Below, one piece after another: positions 33,936 to 43,373 of a stretch of DNA of 64,000 bases. Source of the stretch: Aestuariibaculum suncheonense (GTDB lineage: Bacteria > Bacteroidota > Bacteroidia > Flavobacteriales > Flavobacteriaceae); contig NZ_JACVXC010000006.1 in the NCBI RefSeq assembly GCF_014596935.1, forward strand, positions 1 through 64,000, written 5' to 3'. The position numbers and the translations under genes are program-made. The stretch's first letter is position 1, and each line of letters starts with the position of its first letter. A model generated the notes under the pieces. It did not search any database, was not told where the DNA came from, and worked only from the letters and a program-made list of their open reading frames with translations.

Positions 33936-34121
33936 TAATTAGCGGTTAGATTTTAATATTCTAATTTTTTATAATTAAGTGTTCACTTTATGCTGTCGGT
34001 TATAGTATAGGCGACAGGTTAAAGACTGTCCCCAATCGAATGTTACTTTCGTTTTAGACGGTAGTTAATAGAACATTAATTTTGGTTGGTTATGCCCGGA
34101 TGTTATTCGGGCATTTTTTTA
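33936..34121 (+). other. Non-coding stretch ending in a terminator
   Basis: This holds a 6-bp hairpin CTGTCG/CGACAG (about 33993-34018) and a second local stem-loop around CGAATG-TTACTTTCG. It closes with a strong terminator, ATGCCCG (34092-34098) with CGGGCAT (34108-34114) followed by seven T residues. It may be the 3' untranslated part of the 41-codon ORF or a separate small RNA. Confidence 0.45.
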
Positions 34122-34169
34122 TTGAAAGAATATGCCGCATCTACACAGGGCATTTATTATATTTACGAA

Positions 34170-35948
34170 ATGAGACGCCTGTTAATCATATTTCTATTCA
34201 TCAGTTCGGCCGCATTTTCACAAAGCGATATGCTGGCACGCGAGTATTTTAATACAGGCGATTTCGAGAAGGCCTTGTTTGAGTATAAAAAACTGTATGC
34301 CGCCTCGCCTTCAAATGTGAATTATATCAACCAGATTGTGGCAGCGTATCAGGAACTGGAGCAATATGATGCGGCTGAAGGTTTTCTTCTGAAATTAATA
34401 GAACGGGTAAACTATCCGGCATTTAAGGTAGATCTCGGGTATAATTATCAGCTTAAAAATGATTTGCAACATGCCCGGTTTTATTATGATGAAGCCCTTA
34501 AAAGCATAGACGAACGACCTAGTAATGTGTTTGCGGTTTCAAAAAGCTTTCAAAATTATACCTTATTAAACGAAACCATTCAGGCATACCAAAAGGCTAT
34601 GACTTTGAATCCTGATTATAATTTTAATTTACAATTGGCGCAATTACATGGCGAGCTGGGTAATATAGAGGAGATGTTTATTGGCTATGTCGATTTTGCT
34701 GAAGCTAATCCTATCGCGTTAGGGAATATCAAACGCTTTATAAGCGATTTTATTAGTGAGAATGGTGATAATGAAAACAACGTGTTGTTTAGAAAAATTC
34801 TGCTTAAAAAGATGCAGCAGGAGCCCAATTTACTTTGGAACAGTTTATTGAGTTGGTTGTTTATTCAGCAGAAAGATTACAGTAAAGCCTTTGTACAGGA
34901 GAAGGCCATTTTTATGCGTCAGCCTGAAAGCCTGGATAGTATTGAAGACTTAGCTGAAATAGCGATGAACGACAATGCTTCAGACATTGCCAAAGCTATT
35001 TTAACCTTTATAACCGAAAATGCTCAGGATACCGAAGTATTGCTTCATGCGCATTATAATTTAATTCAAATTGAAACGGAACAAACTCCAAAATCAGAGT
35101 ACGCTGTAATTGATAAAGCATATCAGGAGTTGTTTAATACCTTTGGTTTATCTGCATTAACATTTAAGTTGCAGTTGGGTTATGCTCATTTTCTGGCGTT
35201 TTTAAATCATCAGCCCGACAAGGCGACTAAGTTTTTGGAAGACACCTTAAAATTGCCTTTAAATGAGATGCAAAAGGCAGAGGTAAAACTGGAGCTGGGC
35301 GATATTCTGGTGTTACAGGAGAAGTTCAACAATGCCTTAATTTATTACACCCAAATACAACGTAACTTAAAGAACAGTACCATTTCTCAGGAAGCCCGTT
35401 TTAAAGTCGCAAAAACGAGCTATTATAAAGGAGATTTTAAATGGGCAGAATCGCAATTGAATATTTTAAAGGCTTCAACATCGCAATTAATTGCCAACGA
35501 CGCCTTAGATTTGAAATTACTCATTACCGATAATAAGTACGACGGCGATTCATTACAAACAGCATTAAAACTCTATGCTAAAGCTGATTTGTTGGCGTTT
35601 CAGAATAAAAAATCCGAAGCCATAGACTTGCTGAATAACATTTTAAACAATCATAAAACCGAGGGTATTATTCCCCAGGCGTTGTTTAAACAAGCACAAT
35701 TATTTGAGTCAAATGAACAGTTTGAGCAGGCTAAAACCAATTATGAGGCTATTATAGCAAATTACAGTGATGGTATTTTGGTTGATGATGCCTTGTTTAG
35801 TCTGGCTGATATTTATGAGCATGAGCTTAATCAGCCCGAAAAAGCAAAGAGCTATTATGAACAAATAATATTTAATCATGCCGACAGCATTTACTTTGTA
35901 GATGCCAGAAAACGCTACCGCGCATTACGAGGCGATTTTATTAATTAG
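34170..35948 (+). CDS. Secreted tetratricopeptide-repeat protein
   Basis: A 592-residue protein made almost entirely of TPR-like helix pairs (for example GDFEKALFEYKKLYAASPSN near the start and EQFEQAKTNYEAIIANY near the end). ATG 34170 gives a clean signal peptide (MRRLLIIFLFISSAAFSQ), so it is periplasmic or outer-membrane associated. The frame is open upstream to 34086, but that part covers the terminator at 34092-34121 and is not translated in my view. It precedes the DUF4286-rsmA-mgtE block and is probably a scaffold or assembly protein. Confidence 0.8.
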   Translation: MRRLLIIFLFISSAAFSQSDMLAREYFNTGDFEKALFEYKKLYAASPSNVNYINQIVAAYQELEQYDAAEGFLLKLIERVNYPAFKVDLGYNYQLKNDLQHARFYYDEALKSIDERPSNVFAVSKSFQNYTLLNETIQAYQKAMTLNPDYNFNLQLAQLHGELGNIEEMFIGYVDFAEANPIALGNIKRFISDFISENGDNENNVLFRKILLKKMQQEPNLLWNSLLSWLFIQQKDYSKAFVQEKAIFMRQPESLDSIEDLAEIAMNDNASDIAKAILTFITENAQDTEVLLHAHYNLIQIETEQTPKSEYAVIDKAYQELFNTFGLSALTFKLQLGYAHFLAFLNHQPDKATKFLEDTLKLPLNEMQKAEVKLELGDILVLQEKFNNALIYYTQIQRNLKNSTISQEARFKVAKTSYYKGDFKWAESQLNILKASTSQLIANDALDLKLLITDNKYDGDSLQTALKLYAKADLLAFQNKKSEAIDLLNNILNNHKTEGIIPQALFKQAQLFESNEQFEQAKTNYEAIIANYSDGILVDDALFSLADIYEHELNQPEKAKSYYEQIIFNHADSIYFVDARKRYRALRGDFIN

Positions 35949-36068
35949 CTTTAAACATATCGAAAACATTAGGTTTTGACACTTATGACGTAAACATGTC
36001 GTTCAAAAGACGCTATCAAATAGAGGTCCCGGGACTTAGTTTTACTCAAAAATTAAAACCTGTAAAAA

Positions 36069-36662
36069 ATGAGTGAATTGAATTTAGCACAACGCGTCAA
36101 AGCATTAAGAAACAGAAAAGGATTATCTCAAGAGGATTTAGCAGAAGCCTCAGGATTAAGCTTAAGAACGATTCAAAGAATTGAAAATAACGAAACTGAA
36201 CCAAGAGGAGATACCTTAAGAAAATTATCCGAAGCATTAGATTGTACCCCAGAAGATATCATTGATTGGAAAATTCAGGAAGATAAAGGCTATCTAACAT
36301 TTATGAGTATATCGTCTTTAAGCTTTTTGTTTTTTCCCATATTGGGAATAATTATCCCGCTTATTTTATGGATATTAAAAAAGGATAAACTAAAAGGAGT
36401 AGATAAGTTAGGTAAGGCGATTATGAATTTTCAAATAACCTGGGTATTAATTTTGTTTTCAATTTACCTTATAGTTGTATCAAGTTTTTTAGGATTTTTA
36501 AGAACATCCGGAAGTATTGGTATATCTGTTGGACCATTTAAAATGATTATGTTTGTTTTTGGTATTTACGGATTTAATATTTTGGTTACTGTAATTAATA
36601 CAATCAGAGTGTATCAAAATAAATCGTATAAATATATTCCAGCCATTCCAATTTTAAGGTAA
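36069..36662 (+). CDS. XRE-family helix-turn-helix protein with DUF4870-like membrane domain
   Basis: A 197-residue protein. Residues 1-65 are a Cro/C1-type HTH (LRNRKGLSQEDLAEASGLSL, RTIQRIENNETEPRGDTL). The C-terminal 120 residues carry about four hydrophobic helices resembling DUF4870 (LGIIIPLILWILKKDKL). A membrane-tethered regulator is the likely form. It has its own 120-base upstream gap. It sits between the TPR gene and DUF4286, which I would normally expect to be closer together. Confidence 0.8.
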   Translation: MSELNLAQRVKALRNRKGLSQEDLAEASGLSLRTIQRIENNETEPRGDTLRKLSEALDCTPEDIIDWKIQEDKGYLTFMSISSLSFLFFPILGIIIPLILWILKKDKLKGVDKLGKAIMNFQITWVLILFSIYLIVVSSFLGFLRTSGSIGISVGPFKMIMFVFGIYGFNILVTVINTIRVYQNKSYKYIPAIPILR

Positions 36663-36718
36663 ATTACTTTGATGCTGTTGCAGAACTACGGTACTTTGCA
36701 AAAAAAAATAGTTTCATT

Positions 36719-37045
36719 ATGTACATATACAACGTAACTTCAAATATAGACGACACTATTCATGAGCAATGGTTAGTGTGGATTAAAGCGCATATTCCCC
36801 AGGTGTTATCTACCGGAAAATTTACAACAGCTACTTTAACGCGTGTTTTGGTTGAAGAAGAAATGGGCGGAGTCACTTACTCGGTGCAGTACAGAGCAGC
36901 CTCTCGCGAAGCACTTGACGAATATTTCAGAGACCATGCTGAGGTTTTAAGAAGTGATGCCGTTAAGCGTTTTGGAGACAAAGTGCTATCCTTTAGAACC
37001 GAGTTACAAATTGTAGACGAGTACACGGTTAACTTTAAGGAGTAA
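36719..37045 (+). CDS. DUF4286 family protein
   Basis: A 108-residue protein with the DUF4286 pattern (MYIYNVTSNIDDTIHEQWL at the start and SYTVQYRA-like GVTYSVQYRAASREALDEYF). It is a small soluble ferredoxin-like alpha/beta fold of unknown function. In Bacteroidota it is typically found next to rsmA, as here, with one hypothetical gene between them. Confidence 0.85.
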   Translation: MYIYNVTSNIDDTIHEQWLVWIKAHIPQVLSTGKFTTATLTRVLVEEEMGGVTYSVQYRAASREALDEYFRDHAEVLRSDAVKRFGDKVLSFRTELQIVDEYTVNFKE

Positions 37046-37152
37046 CTTTTACGGTTAAAAAACACCCTTAAAACATTTTAATTTTCAGTTAAAACAAAAC
37101 ACATAATTTGTATGTTTTGGCTGTAAATATTTCAGATTGTCAGTTGTTTAAA

Positions 37153-37743
37153 ATGAATAAATTTAAAATTTTCATACCAGAAAAAAGACACATTTTTAAC
37201 ATCGATTTTTTCATATCAATAGCATTTGTTAGTTCCATAATCTTGATAATTTTAATTGATAATGAAAGTCAATTTGCGATTATACCATTGGGCTTATTCG
37301 TATCGACGGTTATTTCAATGTTTATAATTAAATTGATAAATAATTTTAGATATCAAAACTTAAATGGAAAATTTGATGGAGAATTAATCTTTTCAAATGA
37401 TAAAATAATTCTAGGAAAAGAGACCATATTACTTTCTAGTATCAAAGATGTAAGAATCTATAATAGAGATTATAAGGGGAAATATGCTTATAGAAAAACC
37501 TTTAAACCTAAACTATTACAAGGCGTTGAAAACGAGATTAAAATTGAACTATTAAACGGAAATATTATTGTTAAAAGGTTTCTTCAAACTAAAAAAAATG
37601 AAATTTCTAAAGTTTTTAATGTTTTGAAGAAGTATCATTTGCAAGATAAAATTCATTTTCTACATTTAATTGAGGTAATGGGTATCAATGATTATGATGA
37701 AATTCAAGATTTAAAAAGAGCCTTGAAAACAAGCAATCATTAA
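37153..37743 (+). CDS. Hypothetical membrane protein with PH-like C-terminal part
   Basis: A 196-residue protein. Two hydrophobic segments at residues about 15-60 are followed by a soluble beta-rich region (GELIFSNDKIILGKETILLS, VENEIKIELLNGNIIVKRFL) that looks like a PH-type domain, then a helical tail. ATG 37153 is preferred over TTG 37108, which overlaps a promoter-like TAATTTG. It lies between DUF4286 and rsmA and is AT-rich. Function unknown. Confidence 0.55.
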   Translation: MNKFKIFIPEKRHIFNIDFFISIAFVSSIILIILIDNESQFAIIPLGLFVSTVISMFIIKLINNFRYQNLNGKFDGELIFSNDKIILGKETILLSSIKDVRIYNRDYKGKYAYRKTFKPKLLQGVENEIKIELLNGNIIVKRFLQTKKNEISKVFNVLKKYHLQDKIHFLHLIEVMGINDYDEIQDLKRALKTSNH

Positions 37744-37814
37744 AAAATAAAAATTCATTCGGGAATTCGTGGCTACAAAATAAAGGAGTTTCAGGTATTC
37801 CAAATTATAAAACT

Positions 37815-37822
37815 TACTTTTG
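37815..37822 (+). promoter_or_regulatory. rsmA -7 promoter element
   Basis: TACTTTTG matches TAnnTTTG and lies 21 bases before the GTG start of rsmA. Confidence 0.5.
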
Positions 37823-37843
37823 CATTAAAATATTCGATATTCT

Positions 37844-38644
37844 GTGGCAAATAACTCCAATCAACATCAGGTAAAAGCAAAAAAACATTTAGGACAGCAT
37901 TTCTTAAATGATGAAAGCGTAGCACAAGACATTGCCAATACTCTTACTTTAAACGGTTACAAATCTGTTTTAGAGATTGGTCCGGGTATGGGGGTGCTTA
38001 CCAAGTATTTGCTTAAAAAAGACATCACAACCTACGTGATCGAAATTGATACCGAATCGGTAGAGTATTTGCAGTCTAATTATCTGAACCTGGCCCCCAG
38101 AATTATTGAAAAAGACTTTTTAAAGTACGATTTAAACGAAATTTTTAAAGGCGAACCTTTCGCTATTATCGGGAATTACCCGTATAATATATCGACGCAG
38201 ATTGTATTTAAAATGCTGGATATGCGCGACCAGATTCCAGAATTTTCAGGCATGTTTCAAAAGGAGGTCGCTGAGCGCATCTGTTCAAAAGAAGGCAGTA
38301 AAGTCTACGGAATTTTATCCGTTCTGGCCCAGGCCTATTACGATGCCGAATATTTATTTACGGTGCCACCTAATGTGTTTAATCCGCCACCAAAAGTCGA
38401 TTCCGGAGTGATGCGATTAATCCGTAAAGCCGACTATAGTCTCCCGTGTGATGATGCTTTGTTTTTTAAAGTGGTAAAAGCTGCCTTTCAGCAACGACGA
38501 AAAACCATTCGTAACAGCTTAAAAACTTTCAATTTAAGCGATAATTTAAAAGCAAATAGTATATTTGATAAGCGCCCGGAACAATTAAGTGTTCAGCAGT
38601 TTATAGAACTTACACAATTAGTAGAAAACGATATTAAAGCATAA
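37844..38644 (+). CDS. rsmA: 16S rRNA (adenine-N6) dimethyltransferase
   Basis: A 266-residue KsgA-type enzyme that dimethylates two adjacent adenosines in helix 45 of 16S rRNA with AdoMet. It has [11 protein letters not shown], the AdoMet motif [12 protein letters not shown], and the catalytic [10 protein letters not shown]. The start is GTG (37844). The length is normal. mgtE starts 3 bases after the stop, so the two are coupled. Confidence 0.95.
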   Translation: MANNSNQHQVKAKKHLGQHFLNDESVAQDIANTLTLNGYKSVLEIGPGMGVLTKYLLKKDITTYVIEIDTESVEYLQSNYLNLAPRIIEKDFLKYDLNEIFKGEPFAIIGNYPYNISTQIVFKMLDMRDQIPEFSGMFQKEVAERICSKEGSKVYGILSVLAQAYYDAEYLFTVPPNVFNPPPKVDSGVMRLIRKADYSLPCDDALFFKVVKAAFQQRRKTIRNSLKTFNLSDNLKANSIFDKRPEQLSVQQFIELTQLVENDIKA

Positions 38645-38647
38645 CAT

Positions 38648-40021
38648 TTGGCAGAAGAATCAGAAAACATACAATTCGAATTAACGGACGATTTAGTCAA
38701 TCAGGTAGAAAGTCTTATCCGCTTAAACCGCGATAAAGACCTTAAAAACCTTTTAGACGATTTCCATTATGCCGATATAGCCGAGATTCTTGACGAACTG
38801 GATCTTGAAGAGGCCATGTATGTAATTAAACTTCTGGATTCTGAAACCACGGCCGATATTTTAATGGAGCTCGATGAAGACAATCGAGAGAAGGTCCTGA
38901 GAAATTTATCGACTAAGGAAATTGCCGAAGAAATTGCCGAGCTGGATACCGATGATGCGGCCGATATTATTGCCGAGCTTCCCGAAGAACGTCGTCAGGA
39001 AGTTATCTCTCAAATTGAGGATGAAGAGCACAAAGCCGAAATTACAGAGCTTCTTAAATACGATGAAGATTCTGCCGGTGGACTTATGGCAAAAGAGTTG
39101 GTTAAGGTCTACGACACCTGGACCGTTGCCGGTTGCTTGCGCCGTTTGCGAGGTCAGGCCAAAGAAGTTACCAGAGTACATTCGGTATACGTAGTCGATA
39201 AGCAGGAAAAACTGGTTGGCCGTTTATCCTTAAAAGATTTAATAGTTGCCAAGAACGAGCAGAAAATTGCCGATATATACATTTCCAGTGTAGACTATGT
39301 AAATGTTAATGACGATGCCGAAGATGTGGCGAGAGTCATGCAGAAATATGATTTGGAGGCCATTCCGGTAGTAGACGACAACATGAAACTCTTAGGTAGA
39401 ATTACTATTGATGATATTGTCGACGTGATGAAAGAAGAAGCCGAGCGTGACTACCAGTTAGCGGCAGGTATCTCGCAAGACGTAGAGGCTGATGATAGTA
39501 TTTTTGAACTCACCAAAGCCCGTTTACCCTGGTTGCTTATAGGTATGTTTGGTGGATTGGGTGCTGCGACGATTATTACCGGGTTTCAAACCGCTATGAA
39601 AGATTTTACAATACTCTTATCTTTCGTGCCTTTAATTCAGGCAACCGCTGGAAATGTAGGGGTACAATCTTCGGCCATTGTGGTGCAGGGTCTGGCAAAC
39701 GATACCATAAAAGGCGAAATTTTTAAGCGTTTATTCAAAGAGTTTTTATTGGGGTTGGTTAATGGTATTGGTATTGCTCTTATTGTATTGCCAATTAGCC
39801 ATTTCTTATTTGGAACAGAATATTTAGTGTCTTTAACCATCTGTGTTGCATTAATTACCGTAATCGTTATCGCAGCCTTAATAGGTACATTCATTCCTAT
39901 TTTCCTCGATAAAAGAGGCATCGACCCAGCCGTAGCCACCGGGCCGTTCATTACCACCAGTAACGATATCTTTGGTATTTTAATCTACTTTTTAATAGCC
40001 AAACTCATTTTAGGATTTTAA
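38648..40021 (+). CDS. mgtE: Magnesium transporter MgtE
   Basis: A 457-residue Mg2+ channel/transporter of the inner membrane. It has an N-terminal MgtE superhelical domain (DFHYADIAEILDEL and ELPEERRQEVISQI), two CBS domains (about residues 140-260), a plug helix and five membrane helices with the family motif ATAGNVGVQSSAIVVQGL and the late GPFITTSNDIFGIL. The start is TTG, 3 bases after rsmA. Cytosolic acidic domains normally gate it by Mg2+ level. Confidence 0.95.
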   Translation: MAEESENIQFELTDDLVNQVESLIRLNRDKDLKNLLDDFHYADIAEILDELDLEEAMYVIKLLDSETTADILMELDEDNREKVLRNLSTKEIAEEIAELDTDDAADIIAELPEERRQEVISQIEDEEHKAEITELLKYDEDSAGGLMAKELVKVYDTWTVAGCLRRLRGQAKEVTRVHSVYVVDKQEKLVGRLSLKDLIVAKNEQKIADIYISSVDYVNVNDDAEDVARVMQKYDLEAIPVVDDNMKLLGRITIDDIVDVMKEEAERDYQLAAGISQDVEADDSIFELTKARLPWLLIGMFGGLGAATIITGFQTAMKDFTILLSFVPLIQATAGNVGVQSSAIVVQGLANDTIKGEIFKRLFKEFLLGLVNGIGIALIVLPISHFLFGTEYLVSLTICVALITVIVIAALIGTFIPIFLDKRGIDPAVATGPFITTSNDIFGILIYFLIAKLILGF

Positions 40022-40104
40022 GTTTTAGGGTGTGGTTTCATAGGAACGGGATTTCCGCAATATCTTTTGTCTTGCTGAACTTGTTTACCTAGCTCAATTA
40101 TCTT

Positions 40105-40112
40105 TATTTTTG
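40105..40112 (+). promoter_or_regulatory. -7 promoter element of the dehydrogenase gene
   Basis: TATTTTTG matches TAnnTTTG, with TTG 21 bases upstream (40081-40083) as a possible -33 element. The ATG lies 18 bases downstream at 40130. Confidence 0.5.
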
Positions 40113-40129
40113 TGGTCTAATTTTTCAAC

Positions 40130-41065
40130 ATGAAAATTCTTCATTTAGACACCAATCACGAACTCATGCTAAATCAGTTAAACGATTTAGGATTCATCAA
40201 CCACGAAGATTACAATTCGTCAAAAGCAGCTGTAGAAGCTAAAATTTCAGAGTATGATGGCATCATTCTGCGAAGCCGTTTTACTATTGATAAACCCTTT
40301 CTAGATGCCGCAACGAATCTTAAATTTATTGGTCGTGTTGGTGCGGGTCTGGAGAATATCGATTGCGAATATGCCGAGCAGAAAGGCATCGCTCTTATTG
40401 CTGCACCGGAAGGGAACCGAAATGCCGTGGGCGAACATGCCTTGGGTATGTTATTATCGTTGTTTAATAAATTGAATAAAGCCGATCGAGAAGTTCGTCA
40501 GGGTCAGTGGTTACGTGAGGCTAATCGTGGTATCGAATTGGATGGCAGAACCGTTGGAATTATAGGCTACGGAAACATGGGCAAAGCTTTTGCAAAAAAA
40601 CTTCGAGGCTTCGATGTTGAGGTGTTGTGTTACGATATTCAAGCCAATGTAGGTGATGCCAATGCCAGACAGGTGAGTTTAGAAGCGTTTCAGGAGAAGG
40701 TTGAGGTGGTGAGTTTGCATACACCACAAACCCCGTTAACTCTGGGAATGATTAATGCCGATTTTATCAACGGATTTAGAAAACCGTTTTGGTTTATTAA
40801 TACCGCACGTGGTAAAAGTGTGGTGACTCAGGATTTAGTCGATGCCCTAAAGTCTGGTAAAATACTTGGTGCAGGTCTTGATGTATTAGAATACGAAAAA
40901 GCGTCTTTTGAAACCCTATTTTCTTCGGAATTACCGGAAGCCTTTCAATATTTAATCGATTCAGAACATGTTCTGTTAACGCCTCATGTTGCGGGCTGGA
41001 CGGTAGAGAGCAAGGAAAAGTTAGCGCAAACCATTGTCGATAAAATTAAAGCTAAATTTTGTTAA
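40130..41065 (+). CDS. D-2-hydroxyacid dehydrogenase (SerA-like)
   Basis: A 311-residue NAD-dependent dehydrogenase. The Rossmann motif is GIIGYGNMGKAFAKKL, the substrate-carboxylate Arg lies in NTARGK, and the catalytic acid/base is in LTPHVAGWT. It lacks a C-terminal ACT domain, so it is shorter than full phosphoglycerate dehydrogenase. The substrate is uncertain. In Bacteroidota these are often labelled 2-hydroxyacid or phosphoglycerate dehydrogenase. Confidence 0.88.
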   Translation: MKILHLDTNHELMLNQLNDLGFINHEDYNSSKAAVEAKISEYDGIILRSRFTIDKPFLDAATNLKFIGRVGAGLENIDCEYAEQKGIALIAAPEGNRNAVGEHALGMLLSLFNKLNKADREVRQGQWLREANRGIELDGRTVGIIGYGNMGKAFAKKLRGFDVEVLCYDIQANVGDANARQVSLEAFQEKVEVVSLHTPQTPLTLGMINADFINGFRKPFWFINTARGKSVVTQDLVDALKSGKILGAGLDVLEYEKASFETLFSSELPEAFQYLIDSEHVLLTPHVAGWTVESKEKLAQTIVDKIKAKFC

Positions 41066-41088
41066 CTTTAGGAAACTAAAGTTGGCAC

Positions 41089-41554
41089 ATGCACTATCAG
41101 GCAGAAACTCCGGAAGCATATATTAAACAAGTTCCTGAAGAACGTCAGGAGGCGTTGACTAAACTTCGTGAAGTTATTAAAGAAAATCTTCCGGAAGGGT
41201 TTCAGGAAGGTATTCAATATGGGATGATTGGCTATTTTGTGCCTCATAGTTTATATCCCGACGGATATCATTGTAACCCAAGTGAGCCTTTGCCGTTTAT
41301 GAGTTTTGCTTCCCAGAAAAATTCGGTCAACCTTTACCATATGGGTATTTATGCAGTTCCCGAGATTTACAATTGGTTTGTTACCGAATACCCTAAATAC
41401 AGTAAGCGCAAATTGGATATGGGAAAAGAGTTGTATGCGTTTTAAAAAGGTTGAAGATATTCCTTTTGATTTGATAGGGGAACTCTGTACTAAGCTTACC
41501 CCGCAGCAATGGATAGCTATTTATGAAACCAACATTAAAATGAAGTCATCATAA
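41089..41554 (+). pseudogene. DUF1801-type protein, frameshifted
   Basis: Reading from ATG 41089 gives the DUF1801 pattern (YQAETPEAYIKQVPEERQEAL, IQYGMIGYFVPHSLYPDGYH) but stops at 41445 after GKELYAF. The next frame carries the missing C-terminus (CMRFKKVEDIPFDLIGELC to NIKMKSS, stop at 41552-41554). Removing one A from the run at 41424-41427 joins them as GKSCMRFKKVEDIPF, the usual family ending. Either a real frameshift, a sequencing or assembly error in the A-run, or slippage. The full gene would have about 154 codons. Confidence 0.8.
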
Positions 41555-41642
41555 AATGCTATCAGCAATATGTTGCAGCCCAACTAAAATGATAATTTGG
41601 GCATTCTATCTGACAATTATAAGAACAATAAAATTTTAACAG

Positions 41643-42029
41643 ATGAAAAAACGCGTTACAGGTATTGGCGGATTGTTTTTTAAATCGAAAGACCCTGAAG
41701 CTTCAAAAGACTGGTATAAAAAGCATTTAGGTTTTAATACCGATGATTATGGTTGTACCTTTTGGTGGAAAGATGCTGAAGGCAATGATTGCTCCACACA
41801 ATGGAGTCCGTTTCCTGAGGATACCAAATATTATGAGCCTTCCAAAAAGGAGTTTATGTTTAATTATCGGGTGGAGCATTTAGCTGAATTGTTAGAAACC
41901 TTAAAAGCTGAAGGGGTTACTGTTGTAGGTGAGATGGAAGTATAAGAGTACGGTAAATTTGGCTGGATTTTAGATAACGAAGGGAATAAAATTGAACTTT
42001 GGGAACCTGTCGATAAATCATTTTTGTAA
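41643..42029 (+). pseudogene. Glyoxalase/bleomycin-resistance-type protein with in-frame stop
   Basis: The frame from ATG 41643 gives a VOC-fold protein (GIGGLFFKSKDPEASKDWY, FNYRVEHLAELLE) stopping at TAA 41943-41945. Reading on in the same frame gives EYGKFGWILDNEGNKIELW to TAA at 42027-42029, the expected end of this family, including the metal-site Glu in IELWEP. Only one codon interrupts 128 others. Probably a nonsense mutation (a Tyr codon to TAA fits the family EYEYGKFGW). The shortened product would lack the last strand and a metal ligand. Confidence 0.8.
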
Positions 42030-42058
42030 CTTCGGGGTTAACCTTTTAAACATATTTT

Positions 42059-42823
42059 TTGGAATATATAGACATTCTTCAGTCGTATGATTTAAGTGAA
42101 TTCCAATGGCTGGCTATTGGTTTTGCTGCCTTTGTTCTGGGACTCTCGAAATCGGGAATAAAAGGAATAGGGATCGTCATAATCCTGGTTCTGGCCTTTG
42201 TTTTCGGAGAGAAAGCATCCACTGGAATTTTACTTCCTATGTTAGTTGTGGCTGATGTCTTTGCAGTCGTGTACTATAATAAACATGCTAAATGGCATTA
42301 TATATGGAAACTCATGCCGGCAATGGTTATAGGTGTGCTGGTAGGCGTCTGGGTAGGTAACGATATTTCTGAAGAACTATTTAAACGCCTCATGGCGATT
42401 ATCATTATCGGTTCGGTATTAATCATGTTTTATACGGAAAAAAAACCATTTAACGATGTGCCCAATAATGTCTGGTTTGCATCATCTATGGGGTTTTTAG
42501 CAGGATTTTCTACTATGGTAGGGAATCTCGCAGGCCCGATTGCTAATATTTATTTCCTTGCCACGCGATTACCAAAGAATGAATTTATTGGCACAGTGGC
42601 ATGGCTGTTCTTTATTATTAACGTTTTTAAATTACCCTTTCACTTTTTCGTCTGGCATACGGTTAGTATGGAAACGTTGGTGCTGAATTCGGTTTTGGTA
42701 CCCTTTGTTATTATCGGGTTTTTTCTGGGAGCTTATGTAGTGAAATTGATTTCGAATGTGAATTACAGGCGGTTTATTTTAATTGTAACTGCTGTTGGGG
42801 GTATTATTATGTTGTTTAGGTAG
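42059..42823 (+). CDS. TauE/SafE-family sulfite exporter-like permease
   Basis: A 254-residue integral membrane protein with about eight hydrophobic helices and the TauE/SafE pattern (GFAAFVLGLSKSGIKGIGI near the N-terminus and the repeated half AGFSTMVGNLAGPIANIYF). The start is TTG (42059). The family exports sulfite, sulfonates or related anions. The substrate here is unknown. It has a 29-base gap after the broken glyoxalase gene. Confidence 0.88.
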   Translation: MEYIDILQSYDLSEFQWLAIGFAAFVLGLSKSGIKGIGIVIILVLAFVFGEKASTGILLPMLVVADVFAVVYYNKHAKWHYIWKLMPAMVIGVLVGVWVGNDISEELFKRLMAIIIIGSVLIMFYTEKKPFNDVPNNVWFASSMGFLAGFSTMVGNLAGPIANIYFLATRLPKNEFIGTVAWLFFIINVFKLPFHFFVWHTVSMETLVLNSVLVPFVIIGFFLGAYVVKLISNVNYRRFILIVTAVGGIIMLFR

Positions 42824-42892
42824 TATTTTGTTTAAAGTTAAACGATTTTTTCACTAATTTTAGATGGACTAATCAATTAATAACGTTTACCT

Positions 42893-43252
42893 ATGTCAGA
42901 AGATAAAAATTTAAATGACGATTTAAAAGACAAAGCAAAGGAGTTTGCAGAAGAAGCTAAAGAAACGGCTAAAGAATTTTCAGAAGGGGCTAAAGAAGCT
43001 TTTAATAGTTTAGAAAACCCTGCGGAAAATAAAAAAATCTTGGCAGGAATTTTAGCGATTTTATTTGGGTATTTGGGGATTCATAAGTTTGTTTTAGGTT
43101 ACACTAAAGAAGGCATTATTCAGTTAATCGCAAGTGTGGTTACCTGTGGTATTGCAGGTATTGTTCCAATTATTGAAGGCATTATTTACCTGACAAAATC
43201 GGATGCCGATTTCTATAATACGTATCAGGTAGGGAAGAAGCCTTGGTTTTAA
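42893..43252 (+). CDS. TM2 domain protein
   Basis: A 119-residue protein. The N-terminal 50 residues are a highly charged amphipathic helix rich in Lys, Glu and Ala (KDKAKEFAEEAKETAKEF). It is followed by a TM2 domain with two membrane helices (GILAILFGYLGIHKFVLGY, then VVTCGIAGIVPIIEGIIYL). The Gly/Asp-containing G-x-x-K-F-Y/V-L-G pattern is present. Function unknown. Confidence 0.85.
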   Translation: MSEDKNLNDDLKDKAKEFAEEAKETAKEFSEGAKEAFNSLENPAENKKILAGILAILFGYLGIHKFVLGYTKEGIIQLIASVVTCGIAGIVPIIEGIIYLTKSDADFYNTYQVGKKPWF

Positions 43253-43339
43253 TAAAATACAATTCACCGATGCGTTTGTTGTGGCTTTATTGAAATTGTC
43301 ATTTCCGTAACAACGGGGATTTAAATATAGTATTCTTAT

Positions 43340-43373
43340 AAAGAGAAGAGAGCAACTAATCGTTGCTCTCTTC
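43340..43373 (-). terminator. Terminator overlapping the end of the acyltransferase gene
   Basis: A 12-bp perfect stem (43345-43356 with 43362-43373) with a 5-base loop contains the last codons and part of the stop codon of the minus-strand gene. A U-rich tract follows on the minus strand. Confidence 0.8.

Noticed and set aside
34086-34169. N-terminal extension of the TPR protein upstream of ATG 34170
   Set aside because: It covers the terminator at 34092-34121, and the downstream ATG gives a clean signal peptide.
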